Shown: one piece after another, positions 31,590-43,384 of the stretch
How the letters are laid out: every line of letters begins with the position of its first letter
Position numbering within the stretch: the first letter of the stretch is position 1
NCBI GenBank assembly: GCA_015680685.1
Contig: MNCI01033536.1
Location: 68,574 to 122,132, forward strand
From: Gnetum montanum
Taxonomy: Eukaryota; Streptophyta; Gnetopsida; Gnetales; Gnetaceae
DNA length: 53,559 bases
Reading direction: 5' to 3'
Position numbers and translations under genes: made by a program
The notes under the pieces: generated by a model
What the model was told of the DNA's origin: nothing
The model's database searches: none
What the model saw: only the letters and a program-made list of their open reading frames with translations

Positions 31590-32875
31590 AAGAAATAATA
31601 GTTTCTTCATAGAGCCAAGTACTTTATGGAGATCAATGGACAACTTTACAAAGTATGTACCGATGGCTTGGTTCAATGGTGTGTTCCTAATAGAGATCAA
31701 CTGAGAGTTCTCCAAGATGCTCATGAGGGCCCTTGTGGGGGTCACTATGCTAGGAGACAAGCAGCTATTAAGATCCTGCCTATAGGTTATTATTAGCCTA
31801 CCTTGTTTTGGGACAACCATCACTTTGTCCAATCTTGTGAACACTGTCAACGTGATGGGGGAATGACTGCTAGAATGGAGGATCTACAATAATGGATTCA
31901 ACCGTTAGAACCCTTCGACATTTGGGGAATTGATTTCATGGGGCCCATTACACCAATGTCCAATGGAAAATCTTACATCATAGTTGTCATAGACTACTTA
32001 ACAAAATGGGCTAAAGCAACTGCTGTTAAAAATTGCACCTCATCTACAACTACACGATTTGTCCAACAACAAGTCGTTAACAGGTTTGGTGTGCTGCATG
32101 CACTTATCTTAGATAATGGTACACACTTTATAGGTGCAAATTTTTGGAAGTTACTGCAACGCTTAGGGGTTGAGCACAAATTGACTACACCATACCACCC
32201 CCAAGAAAACGGTCAAGCCAAGGTCACCAACAAGGAGATCACTAAGATACTAACCAGAACCATTAGCAAGTATAGGAGAGATTAGAGCACTAAACTGAAT
32301 GATGCTCTTTGGGCATACTGCTTCACATGGAAACTCCCTATGGGCTACTCTTCCTACGAGTTAGTGTATGGAAAACTTCCAATGCTCCCTATCCAAACTG
32401 AGCTCCGTACACTAGCCACGACATGTGACCTCAACCTTGACCTTGTTCTAGCACAAAAACAAAGGTTGATGACTCTTAACTTGCTAGACGAGAACCGATT
32501 CGCTACCCTGTCATCTAATGAGTTGCACAAGGAATTAATAAACAACACCATGACCTAAAAATCAAGAACATTAAGTATCAACCCAAAGATAAGGTTCTCT
32601 ACTAGAACCCCATACATGTGTCACAACGAACCAAATTTAAACCACTGTGGGAAGGACCTTACATTATCTATACAAATTTTCCTTCAGGAGCCATGACCAT
32701 ATACAAACTTGAGAGCCCAGATAAGAGACTGTTAGTCAATGTGAAACAAAAAAAACCTTTTCATGAGTTTAGGATAGCCAGAACATATGCTACCTCCATA
32801 GGTGGGCAACCTTGCTCATTATTTCAGATCTCCTCCTTCCAACTTAGTCAAGGGGGAGGTGGCCATCTCTGCTAA
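31590..32875 (+). pseudogene. pol: Integrase, element D
   Basis: Best integrase of the window. The zinc-binding region has DAHEGPCGGHYARR and SCEHCQRDGGM (31715-31870). The core carries [23 protein letters not shown] and [10 protein letters not shown], so all three DDE residues are kept. [11 protein letters not shown] and YELVYGKLPMLPIQTE follow, and a GPY/F-type end, KPLWEGPYIIY (about 32640), closes the protein. Remaining defects are a few stops (for example in GYY*PTLF and RD*STKL) and one frameshift near 32560. Confidence 0.92.
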
Positions 32876-33430
32876 TCATTGAAGGCCCTTAGTTCTTTCC
32901 ATGTTTTTTTCTTACATATTTTTATTTTACACATTTTTGTTTTACACATTTTTATTTTACACATTTTTTTTACATGTTTTTTTTTACACTATCGTTCATA
33001 TTTTTATCATTTATTTTTGTGATACTTTGTTTTGTTTTTTTCGTCACCCAATAAGTGTTCATGATGGTGGCATGAATAATATCATATTGATTACTAATGT
33101 TTGGATTTTACCTTTGAAGTATGATGTTGATATTAAGGTATGGTTCTTTTGATTAAACAGGAAATGATTCCATGATGTTCATGCATCCATAAAATCCTAT
33201 GGTCTCCCTTGTCTTAGAACTGTACAGTCCCTTTCTCTAATAAAATTGTTAACGAATTGGTGACTGGGTATTTCTCAGACTCAAGGGATGAAAAGGGTGT
33301 GACTTCAAGGGGATTCTATGCATCTGTACTAGTTATTCTCTTGAGTGCTTGGATGCTTTTTCTTTGAGTTTTCCACCATTCTGACCATTCATCAAATCAC
33401 CAAAAGCTGAGTATATAAAAATAAATCTTT
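32876..33430 (+). other. Spacer after pol, element D, with T-rich TTTTACACA repeats
   Basis: From 32905 to about 32995 a 15-base unit of the form TTTTACACATTTTTA is repeated four to five times. E has a shorter version at the same place (52955-53015). AAGGGTGTGACTTCAAGGGG (about 33293-33312) is shared with B, E and F. No ORF is conserved. Confidence 0.75.
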
Positions 33431-33434
33431 GCAT

Positions 33435-33484
33435 GGTGTGGTTCTCATGCAAAAACAAAACTAGTGAGAATTCAAAGCACAACC
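33435..33484 (+). other. Conserved hairpin, element D copy
   Basis: GGTGTGG, TTCTCA, an A-rich loop of about 17 bases, TGAGAA, TTCAAAG and CACAACC. The inner stem is perfect; the outer stem has one inserted base compared with E and B. Confidence 0.75.
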
Positions 33485-34784
33485 CTTATACATAATAATG
33501 AACTTAGGCTACATGCACTAGTTATGGCACTAGAAAGACATGCTACCCATGCCTGAAAGTTCCCTCTAACTAAGGCCCCTTCTCGCTTCCTGGTTCTCCA
33601 TCTCGCTCTTCTCGGAATGGTGGTGACTTTTTGTAGCAGCATTCTTATTGCTTCAAGAGGATGGGTTAGTCAAATGTGTTGATGAGAGGTCACTAAATGT
33701 GGTTTGTTAAGCCTGGATTTGGAATGAGATTTACTCGGTCACATTAACCATAAAACACACAAGGGACTTTACACAACCTTGTTCTTAGGTCTTCATTCCA
33801 TTCTCTCTTCTCCACCTTTCTTTTCCATTTTTCACCTCATTGACAGTTTTATCATTAGTCCATATCTTGGTTGATGCATCATTTTTTCCTTGGTAATTTC
33901 TTATGGGTAAGTTTTTAACTCTTGCTTCCAATTGACATTCCTAGAGCCTACGGACTCTTTGGCTTGTGGGTCTATCAAGGCACTAAAGGAATGAGCCTGC
34001 TTTGGGGAGGACCCACTGGCATTCCTTTTTGGTGCATTTGTTAACTTCTTTCCCTTAAAAATTTCCTATAATCAACAATTTTTTGTTTCACACCCATCCA
34101 TGACATTCATTTTCCTCGCGTTGCCATTGTTACTTTTCTCCATCTTTCTTATTCCTTATCTTTTTCCATCCTATCGCTACTGGAAGTTCACTCTTAGTCA
34201 TGGGGGCCCTAGCACAATTTTTTCAACTTTTCCTAACCCCTACACCTTAGGTAGTCTCCAGTGTTAAAACTCCAAAATTAGTATCTGCCATAACCACAAC
34301 TCAGCCAATGCACTTTACATCGGGGCAAGGTATCAACTGCATTGTGATTTATCTACCTCACTCATTTGTTACTGTGTTGTGTGTGCAGATGAAAATCATA
34401 CAATGATGGACTGGGCCTGAAGGAAACACTTAGGATGGACTGGAACTAAAACGTTTAGGAAAAGAGCAAGATTGGTGGCATGGCTATGGACAAACAACGG
34501 AAAGCGCAATATTGGCATCGGTAGCAACACGTCTTATTCTTTTCTCTCTCTCTCTCATTCTTCTCTTCCAACTGCCAAATAAGGCTAGATGTTGTTATGT
34601 ATAGTGTTCACTTTTGTGGCCATGAACACTAATGTTGTCATATATTGTATTGTTGATCCGTTCACTGGGCATGTTGATTCAGTCAACCCATTTGACCATC
34701 AATGATCATTCAGTTAATAATCCCATACCTTTCCAATATTTTGTAAGGAACTCGAGGACGAGTTTTCATTTAGTCATGGAGGTA
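33485..34784 (+). other. Spacer, purine-rich block and polypurine tract, element D
   Basis: GAAAGACATGCTACCCATGC (33527-33546) recurs twice in F. The purine-rich block (33972-34022) reads CTGCTTTGGGGAGGACCCAC. TGTGTGTGCAG directly before an ATG at 34390 resembles the accessory-ORF acceptor of B and F, but the frame stops after five codons and the ORF is gone. ATGGAGGTA at 34776-34784 is the polypurine tract. Nothing else is recognisable. Confidence 0.65.
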
Positions 34785-35591
34785 TGATGAATCGTGATAT
34801 TGCATCCACAATATTGGATCAACCATGTGATGTCGGATACCTGATATCGCAGCCTACCTCCTTGCTTATAAATAAGAGGCGGCGCCCTTCGTTTCCAACA
34901 ATTAGAAGTTAGTCCCTTAGCCAAACTCTTGTCATTTTTTCCTTCCATAGTTAGAATTATTTTTTCATGCCCGCAGTAGAGTCATAGAGTGAATGGATCT
35001 TTATTAGAGCATTGTGTACCTAAGCACACTTTGTGTATGGTAATAAAGATGAACTTTATGATAAACCTTGCAACATACATAATAGATTAATTAATGTTAA
35101 TTATTATTTCATTCTTTCCTAGTTAATTAATGATCTCTCTCACCTTACAACTCTCTTAGTTAAATACACTCAGTACGACCACTTCGAGCATACGTGTAGC
35201 ACTTGGTAACCCAGTAACAATTAGCGTTTAGTAATCCCAACAGTGTTGCACTAGTTCAGGATGTGTACGGCAAGTGGGAACGGATACTGGTGCTAGGAGT
35301 AATTAGAACTTAGCTAATGAATAGTTAAATTAGATTAGTTACTTAGTTATCTCTCTCCCCCTTCTTACTAGCATAGGATATAAAACACATAAAAGCCATA
35401 AAAATCATATGCCTCAAGCTTACTTAACCATACAACCGTGACATACAAGTAAGTTTGGGAAGACAATGATTAATCAACCCACTATTGTTCCACAAAGGCG
35501 CATAGGCACTTAGTCCTTAGAATTCAACCGGATCATGCATGAAATGCTTGTATTCGTATGGTTGAGTGTAGAGGTACCTCGCCACTCATCA
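34785..35591 (+). repeat. 3' LTR of element D
   Basis: Complete, 807 bp, from TGATGAATCG to GCCACTCATCA. GATATTGC and GATATCGC hexamers precede TATAAATA at 34867-34874, and GTAATAAAGATGAAC lies near 35040. It is the intact reference for the interrupted 5' LTR. Confidence 0.93.
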
Positions 35592-35596
35592 TAACC
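35592..35596. repeat. Target-site duplication of element D, right
   Basis: TAACC, identical to 25039-25043. Confidence 0.92.
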
Positions 35597-35703
35597 CAAC
35601 AATGGATACATGGGTTCAAGACGTGTATGGAAAGTGGGAACAGATGCTTATGTTAGGATTAGTTAGAGACCAATTATTTAGTTAATTTAGATTAGTCATT
35701 AAA

Positions 35704-35748
<45 letters not shown>

Positions 35749-35986
35749 AAGCACTCGAAAACATAAAACATAAAATGATAAAAAAAAATATGCCTTGATT
35801 ACTCTTAACCATACCATTATGCTTCACAAGTGCAATTGGAAAGACAACAAATGACCTTAGGGCAAGGTTCACTTCCTAGAAAACTTATATACTGAAAACT
35901 GTAAAGTCCATAGAATTCAAGCAAATTACGCGTGAACACTTTGTGATTCATATGGTTGGACGTAGGGGTACCTCGCAACTCATCAA
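35597..35986 (+). repeat. 3' LTR of element C, second part
   Basis: Continues the LTR broken at 25043 and ends CAACTCATCA. It contains AAGTGGGAACAGATGCTTATG and the terminal TATGGTTGGACGTAGGGG blocks common to all LTRs here. Confidence 0.87.
35706..35747. repeat. (CT)n microsatellite in the LTR of element C
   Basis: About 20 uninterrupted CT units. The LTR of D has CTCTCTCCCCC at the same place, the likely seed. Confidence 0.95.
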
Positions 35987-36758
35987 TCACCAAAGTTAAT
36001 TCTAATGATGATACTTGGTTTATTATTTTGAGTGCATTATTTCGTTATGCAACTCAAAGATAATAATGTTATAAATATTAAGAAATTTAATTAGAGTTAT
36101 CATTCTTTGGAATGATATAAGGCACCATCACTTGGAATGATGGTAAGTTGCTTGTTTCTTAAATTGTAAGATTTGGGTTCAAGCCTTGGCTTATCCACTC
36201 AAAAGAGCTTAGGCTTTCAATCATCTACCAACCTTCCTAGGACCTTACCTTGGCAAGATGAGCATTAGGCCTCTAGGTGTTGATCCTTTTATTTGTGGAA
36301 ATTATACAATATGCATAGTAATTAATATGATAAGGACAAGATATCTTGTTACAAAAACATAATTATAATTACCAAGGTTTATCTTTATCTTGCTAAAATT
36401 TTATTCTCTAATATTAAGTTAGATGACCTAGGTCTTCTTGCATTAGTTAAAGATTAAACAAGGAATATGAAATTTTCTAGAAAAAAATTATAATAGATAT
36501 AGAAACTAGACAAGGATAAGAGAGGTTGCACAAGTTAGAAGTAATTACTATGATATCAAGAATTTTGACTTATTGGTTAAGGTACAAGCTTCTATTCTAC
36601 AAATAATAGGCTCACTACTAATAGGCCATCATTAACGATATAAACATTATGTAAAAGATTGTTGAAGTTGAATGCACCCAATAGGGTCTCAAATGTTATT
36701 AAAAGTTGTTTTAGTTATAATAACATTAATTCTTTTAATATAAATAATGGAAAAGCGA
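35987..36758. other. Unassigned AT-rich stretch between elements C and F
   Basis: No LTR end, conserved retroelement motif, long ORF or RNA gene is visible. It is the stretch most likely to be pre-insertion DNA or a very old repeat. Confidence 0.5.
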
Positions 36759-37686
36759 TGATGAGTGATGAAGCATCCAACACCCTACCATACAAGTCAC
36801 AAGTGCTCATACGCTACCAAATCGTAATCCACAGATGGACAATGTAGTTACACTAGTAATTAATGTTAAGTTCATGGTCATTGCCTTCCCGCTTTGAACT
36901 AGTTAAGTTCAAGTGTATGGTTTAGTTCTTAGTGAGGCGTATGATTAACTGATGTTGTTAAGATCTTAAGTGCTCTTAAAGTAAACATGATTTAAAATAA
37001 AGGTCTAAGTCTAGTTAACTAAGAAAAGATAAACCTATCTTAGCCTACTGCAATGGATATTTGGTCCTAGTCTTCCATACACATCTTGGACTCATGTAGT
37101 AATCAATGGGATTACTAAGTGGTATTACTACTGAGCAAATCAAGCAACACCACTACTAGGTTACCCAATAACTACACTTAGCACTCAAAACTAGTTGTAT
37201 CCATTCCACTTATTAATGATATGTAAAATAAAGTGCTTAGAATGTAAATGATTAAATTAGAAAATAGTAAATATTATGCCAAGTAAACAAATTATTAACT
37301 CAGGAAATAGTAAAGATTATGCGAAGTAAACAAATGAAACTAAGGAAATGCTGCAATGATGGAAAGCAAGCTTGATCTTTATTGCTAGTCATGAACTATG
37401 TCCAAGTACAATTCACTCAAATAAAGACACTGGATAACTACTCATCATCACACTATGGGAATTCACTCTCTATTACAACTATGAAATAGAACTGCAAGAG
37501 TTTCCCTAAGACTTGGAATTAAAAGTTCTAGATTGTACACCACAGTGCTAGTATTTATAGGGTTGCATGCATCCCATGACATTGCATCAATGATGACATA
37601 GCATGTACCATGAGATCACATCTACAACATCATTGCTACGATATCATAGATATGATATAACATCACAAAAAAAATTGACTTTATCA
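36759..37686 (-). repeat. 3' LTR of element F
   Basis: On the plus strand it runs from TGATGAGTGATG to GACTTTATCA, 928 bp. On the minus strand it has ATGATATCG palindromes, a TATA box (CTATAAATAC, near 37555) and CAATAAAGATCAAG near 37375. It shares order and landmarks with the other LTRs but is the most diverged. The flanking AGCGA (36754-36758) has no visible partner because the other end is outside the window. Confidence 0.85.
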
Positions 37687-37696
37687 CACCCCCACG
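37687..37696 (-). other. Polypurine tract of element F
   Basis: Minus strand CGTGGGGGTG directly precedes the LTR start TGATAAAG. Confidence 0.8.
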
Positions 37697-37924
37697 ATAA
37701 ACTGGAAAACTCATCTCCAAGTTAAAACAAAATGAGGATAGAGTTCCTTACAAAATTAAGAGGTAGACTTGATTGTACATGACTTACTAATTATTTACAT
37801 GAAAAAGAATGTCATAGTGGTATTTTTACAAAATATGACAAAGTTACATCACAAGATGAAACAAAACAGAACTTGGAGTAGCTTGATGTAGCTTATGTTC
37901 TAGGTGGTGGAGGTCTTCCATCGG

Positions 37925-40677
37925 CTACTTTCCTTTGTCATTAGGCTTTTTGAATTGATATCTATTGAGTGTCTGAAGCTTTTCTTTCTCTATCCTTGGA
38001 TCATGTCTCATCCATGTTGCTTGTGCGATGTTGGATGGAGTGGGTACATCCCATGGGCATGGTAGCTACAAAAACATTTTGTTGGCCTTTATGTACCATG
38101 CTACAAATTTCCACCTCTCCTCCTCAAAAGCTTTTCCTATCTTTCTTAGCTCTTGGTAATCTAACATTCAATGTGCCAGGTTAGTTGCTACATCCTTTTG
38201 GCCCTAGTAGCTAGCTTTGATGATCTTGAGTTTAGAATTTGAGACATGTAGCTTCTATAGGATGTCTTTCCTATTAGCAAATTCCTTCTCGTACATTGCA
38301 TAGACTACTACTACTTTCTACTCTAACTCATTTTTAGGCCTACCTACAATTAACTTGGTCAAATTAGCGTAATGAAGGTTTGCTAGCCCCATGTATTCTG
38401 TCAAGTCCTCTCTCTGTAGATATTTATTCTTCACCTTGGCTTGGTGGACATGGGCGAGGCTAGCTAGAATGGGCTACCAATCAAGATTTTATGTAGAAAG
38501 AGAACTAATCTTGGTCTTTGCCAACTGGATCTCTTTTTCAATGATTTTCTTGTACATTCCCACCTAATCTTTGAAATGCTCTTTAAGTCTTTCATGCTTC
38601 TTGGCCTCATTCTACCACACACTAATTTCTATTGTAAATTTTTTATAAATGGTGCAGACCTCTTCCATTGATAAGTTTTTATTTTCTTAGGCCAAGTGAC
38701 TCATATCTTGTTTGGCTCTGACTAGTTGTTCTTAGAGCTATTAGATGCTCTTCTTGAGAACATTATTTTGCTTTTCAATGTTCGTCAACCAAGCATTATC
38801 AACAGCTAATTTTTTGTTTTCTTCTTGTAAGGTTGTGAGAGCTTTAGCATGTGCATACGTTTGTGCCTTAGTAATAGATGCATTCCACACTACCTTCTCC
38901 TTCTCTTTTTTCATTCTCATGTTATGGTTATTCAACCACCTCAAGTGGTTGATTCTAAATTGATCTAGTTGGTCTAGCACTATGAGTTATGTTGGGTCTC
39001 TTCATTCAACTGTCTAGGTGGCTAACTCTTCTTAAAACTATTGTACCTTATTCTTTGCATGGTCAGCCCTGGTTTCAACCATGACCAACTTTCCTTTTAT
39101 GGCTACTAAATTAGACTAGACTACAATGATATCATTCGGGATATCAAAAAGATTCTACATTACTTGACCTATCTACAATGGTTTGTCCTAAATATCTTCA
39201 TGCTTCACAAGAGTCATTGAGGTTCCAGGAAGCATTTGAGCATCTTTTCCTTTAAAGATATCAGTTGGTGGCACAACAAGTACGTTGAAGGATTCCTTAA
39301 TGTGGTTAGTGATCACCTCTACAGCTCCTGCTTCATCTTGTTATTGCATGATCATAACAATGGCACCATCATCAATTTCAAGCATGACTTGGAATGATGC
39401 ACCATTCCTAAATATTTGTTACATACAATCATCCTCTCCTCCTCCTTCGAGTGATACTTGCTCACAAGCTAGGTTTGTGGATACTGTACGTTGTGCGAAG
39501 CTCTCCCATACTTTATACAAATCAGCCCTCTCCCTTGTTCCCCAACTTATTGTTTCTACAATATACTACATATGGTTCACTGATGGTCAATCATACTATG
39601 GCAATGGCACTAGTACTTCTTATTGTTATTGTTTCTTAACTTGAGGTTGACTACTAGGTCCTACTTCTTGTTGTTGAACAATAAATTGAATGCTACCGAT
39701 AAGAATGGTACCTATAACTCCCTTCATTCCTATTAATGCTTCTACTTGATCCTTCTTTGGTGGCACCAACTTGAACATTTCTGCATAAGAAGGATTCTGG
39801 GCCTTTCTAGGGATGTCATTGGTGTACCCCTATGATTCTAGGTTGCTTGCATAGCTTCCTGAAGAGGTAAGGGAATGGAAGTGTTAGCCTCCATACCTTC
39901 TTCTCTTAGAATGACCTTTGGATCTTAAGGAAGAATAAATGGGCAATGTTGTCGTTGAATTTCCCCATCAGAATTGCACTTCCTCTAGCTGCAGATGTGA
40001 ATATTCTATTAAGCCTCTTTATTGGAAACAAGTGGTAGGTGCCAATTTTAAAATATATTTTTCCTCATATGTGAGCTCACTATAATCCATATCTTCTTTA
40101 CCATATGCCCTATGCAACCACAACCTTTTTTCATCAGTATCAGATCTTGCTGAGATCTGTGCCATATTTTCCCATTCATTTGGAATGTTGAGGACCTTGG
40201 CAATTACCTCTACTAAGTAAGGCACAAAGACTCTTCAATTTTATCTGTAGCATTAGCCTACGTATTCTACCAGAATTGGTACATTTCTCCTAGGTACCAT
40301 TCACCATAGTTAGATAGCATAGGTGATAAAGGAGATTCTTGGAGTTGTCTTTACAACTTCTAAAGTAAACTCCATGAAAGCATCAAAATTCAACTCCATG
40401 ATGATAGTGGACATGATATATTTTTCTTGTGTTACTTGGAGACATTCAAGAGACAATTTGAGTTATGCCCCTATTCAAGCGTTGGTGGAACTTCTGCCTC
40501 CCCCCATGAAGAATGCTCAGTAATAAGAGTTTTCTAGTGAATGCTAAATCATTGGGCCTCCTATTCCATGTGCTCAACTTGTGGGGTTTCTTCCCCTAAT
40601 TAGCCTCTTCCATGACCTCTTAGTATTTTTCTCTCATGTTGAAAGGGTCCTTCAACCATTGGCCTCTTTAGGACCAT
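37925..40677 (-). pseudogene. Accessory (env-position) ORF of element F
   Basis: The start ATG at 40677 follows an acceptor-like AATTGTAG, as in B. Early residues VEGPFQHERK and GHGRG align with GEGPSQPRDK and MGRGRG of B. A clean run at 40019-40225, with NEWENMAQISARSDTDEKRL, is N-terminal-domain sequence specific to F. Coiled-coil-rich parts include LTTLQEENKKLAVDNAWL (38741-38980). The tail PWDVPTPS with ATW and DPRIEKEKLQ matches B and C, and the stop is near 37925. Size is close to that of B and C. Stops and frameshifts break it. No membrane span is seen. Confidence 0.75.
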
Positions 40678-41057
40678 CTACAATTATCAAGAGTTTGGAA
40701 TTTCTAAAGTTTTTACATTGCTTCTTAATAGTATTTCTCTTTCTCGTACTCTTTATTAGATCAAGTTCCTATTTTATTTATTATTGCAAAGTTAGAAAAA
40801 TTTTCAAAAAGAAACCCTTATGTGTTATATCTTTAGTTGCTTATGACCTTTCACAATTATAATTTTCTTACTTATTATGGCTTAAAATGGTTGGTATGAC
40901 CAATTAGAAGAATTATCTAAGTCTTTCTAGTCTAAGTGACCTAAGTTTGATTAATTACTACTAAGGTTCTCATTATTTCCTTATACTTACCCTTTATGAT
41001 ATCTTCTGGACATTAGGAATTTTTTGCTCAAACTTTTAGTTGTATTACACAATGCAA

Positions 41058-41109
41058 CCCCTGCGCCCCACTCCCACACCCACCCCCCGCCCCCCCCCTC
41101 CCTCCCTCT
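41058..41109 (-). other. G-rich tract able to form a G-quadruplex
   Basis: On the minus strand, the sense strand of the accessory transcript, more than six runs of three to nine G lie within about 50 bases. They fall in the leader or intron, about 180 bases after the TATA box. B and C have no such tract. Confidence 0.85.
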
Positions 41110-41269
41110 TGACTAAGTTGAGCGCTCCGAGATTAACAAGGTTCAAGAATTTTGAAAATTCAAGCTATGAGGATGGAGTCATGACCTTGGGAAGTTAGTG
41201 TGCAAGAGTTCTAAGAAAAAACTACAAAAAATTCTCTAACTACAAATGAGATGAATAAAAAATTTTACT

Positions 41270-41345
41270 AACTTCTACACATATATATACTATTTTTATT
41301 AATGCAACATTAGATGCGACATCGTAGCAAGTACAACATCACCAT
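41270..41345 (-). promoter_or_regulatory. Putative internal promoter of the accessory ORF, element F
   Basis: On the minus strand ACGATGTCGC, ATGTTGCATTAAT and a TATA box, AGTATATATATG (about 41280-41292), lie about 600 bases before the ORF start. The GATGCA-like element and TATA follow the order in B and C, but the GTATAC palindromes are absent. Confidence 0.5.
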
Positions 41346-41654
41346 GAAAATTTTCAAATTTTTTATTCAATTTTATAGGAAAAATTGGATCAATTGGAAT
41401 GTTTGGAAGATGTGAAGCTTATCCAAAAGATCTTAGGCCATTGATTATGCATAGTTTTCAAGAATTTGGGATTCAAAATTCATAAGGAAGGAATCTCAGG
41501 CAACGAAAACGTATTGCATTGATAGGAGATGGGTTATGAATTTCTAATGTATGAACAAATTATTAGATGGTATGGGAAGTATTTATTAAGTCTTGATTGT
41601 TTTATAAGGAACAAGATCATGTAGAATTACTTGTAAAGTATGAAATATAGGAGT

Positions 41655-41705
41655 TATACAGGTGGGTCCTCCCCAAAGCAAGCTCCAACCCTTAGTACTC
41701 TTGTA
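41655..41705 (-). other. Conserved purine-rich spacer block, element F copy
   Basis: Minus strand GCTTGCTTTGGGGAGGACCC, followed by ACCTG; the best match to the copies in B and D. It is about 380 bases upstream of the internal TATA box. Confidence 0.75.
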
Positions 41706-42139
41706 TACCAAACCTAAAAGTGTCCTTAATCACTCAAGGAGTTGAATGTAAGACATACCTATCTAAAAAAGCACACATGTTAGTATTGCTTGATTGTGAA
41801 AATAACACTATATTACACAAAACCATAAAGCTATGATCAAGTATACAGTTAGGTGAGATGGACTGTAGAAGGGATTACTGAAACTTGGAACATGAAGTGT
41901 CTTACCATAGGCATCATATATTATTGTGTGTAATTTGTGGTTAAAGTAATCATTAGCCTTTCTTTCCAAGATTCAAACCAAGTCCAAACCACTTTCCAGT
42001 GACATCTCATTATTTTATTTCAAGGGTTCACAACCAAAAGACTACCACTATTGCAAGGAGTATTACCACTTGGTGTGTTGTTCAAGGGAGGAGTTCATTC
42101 ATTACACTTTCTTTTTTCTTCTTCTTTTGAGATTCCTAT

Positions 42140-42425
42140 GAAACTGCAAACCTTTAGGCATGGGTAATATGTCTTTCTAGTGGGACCTTCAAAAATGTAT
42201 TCTATGCATAGATTTTATTTTTGACTATCTCAACCTTACTAGAGGAAAACCTTCAAGCATGGGTAACATGTCTTTCCAATGGCATAGTAAGGTAGCACTT
42301 ATTGTACTCTTATTCCCATTTTTCTTTAGATCTACAAGGATATAATACATCCTTATCAATAGGATAGAACTCATAGTAGTGATCCAAAGAATCCACAAGT
42401 TTCCTTGATGTCACACCCTTTACAT
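42140..42425 (-). repeat. Duplicated spacer block, element F
   Basis: A segment with GAAAGACATGTTACCCATGC and then a TTTTCC(T/G)-type end occurs at about 42240-42295 and again at about 42140-42185. D has one copy (33527). AAAGGGTGTGACATCAAGG (about 42405-42425) marks the start of the shared spacer. The hairpin found between these two motifs in D is missing here. Confidence 0.65.
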
Positions 42426-42429
42426 TCCT

Positions 42430-43384
42430 ACCTAGTTCTTCACTCTTTTTTCCAAGAATAATGATCATGACTTTATTCTTAGTTTTATTATGAGAAGAAT
42501 ATCATTATGTCCATGGTAAGAACCTCTTATCATTGGAATGGGAAAATGGATGTTGTGGTCTCACTATATAGGTAATCAGTCCTTGATGATTTGACAATAT
42601 AGAGAAATCTTCACCTTACTGGAACTACATCTTGCTTTATTCAGTGTGTTTTATTGACAACTAACAAAAATATGTATAAGGAAAATGATGTAATTCAAAT
42701 GAAAAAATAAATAAATAATTTGAAAAATATTAATGAATAACAAATGATTAAGAAATCAAAAAGTTTTAAAAAGTGAAAAGATATCAAAGAATATGAAAAA
42801 CAAGTAAGAAATTTAAAACGTATAACAAAAAATTATAAACCAAAAATAATTATAAAACAAAAAGTTAAAAAAGCACATATTAATACCTAGATCAAGATAA
42901 GGTATCTTCCCCACAACTAAAGTCATGGGCGACTATTCAGAAAATGCACCCTAAATCCCCTGGATCATACACTCTAGGTTACTCACTTACCATCCTTAGT
43001 GATTTAGTTTTTCGATTATTATCCCAGGTAATCTTGATGGTAATCAAATTTTGATCATCTAAGGATATATATCTTGTTGGAGTAGATGGTCTTTTCATCT
43101 AATAAGGTTTGACTATACTTTCTTGTTTATTCTTAATTTCAAATTTTATGTCCTTATTTCCTCTATTTGCTAGTGTATGATTATGGTTTAATATTTTCAT
43201 TTGTGAGTTCTCAGTTGGAGTCATTTTTTTAGGATAGGAGTTAATAAGTGAGTCAAACTATCCCATGCATGTTTTGGATAGTTTTAGATTCTTAGTTTGT
43301 CTTTTGTTTTAGTGGTTCATGTTTATTTTTGTACACATACTTATTTCTCACATCTATTGTGAGCTATTGTAAGGATTGTGTTGA
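42430..43384. other. Unassigned AT-rich stretch in element F
   Basis: Lies where RT, RNaseH and integrase would be expected. I see none of their motifs on either strand. It may be filler DNA or strongly decayed pol. Confidence 0.45.

Larger units (their letters stand above)
25044..35591 (+). mobile_element. Element D: Athila-like element without accessory ORF
   Basis: It has both LTRs, a perfect TAACC target duplication, tRNA-Asp-type PBS, gag, protease, RT, RNaseH, integrase with its GPY/F end, a 1.9-kb spacer and a polypurine tract. The region where B, C and F have the accessory ORF is reduced to about 200 bp. The integrase is the best preserved of the window. The 5' LTR holds a solo LTR from a later insertion plus a single unknown base. 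Confidence 0.93.
7440..35986 (+). mobile_element. Element C: 3' part of an Athila-like element, twice interrupted
   Basis: Assigned pieces are the spacer and promoter (7440-8226), accessory ORF part 1 (8227-8936), element B as insert, accessory ORF part 2 (22119-24272), a polypurine tract, then the 3' LTR in two parts (24520-25043 and 35597-35986) split by element D. No gag-pol or 5' LTR of C is present: to the left lies element A in the opposite orientation. The accessory ORF continues across B with matching protein homology to B's own copy, which proves the two halves belong together. Confidence 0.85.

Noticed and set aside
32640-32875. Chromodomain at the integrase C-terminus
   Set aside because: The sequence after WEGPYI is a short GPY/F-type end followed by low-complexity sequence; no aromatic-cage pattern is seen.
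32901-33152. Plus-strand open frame rich in Phe, Tyr and Leu after the integrase of D, resembling a membrane protein
   Set aside because: It is made by T-rich TTTTACACA tandem repeats and is not conserved as a protein in B or E.
35987-36758. Host gene or exon between C and F
   Set aside because: No ORF, splice pattern or protein motif can be supported; short open frames are at chance level in AT-rich DNA.
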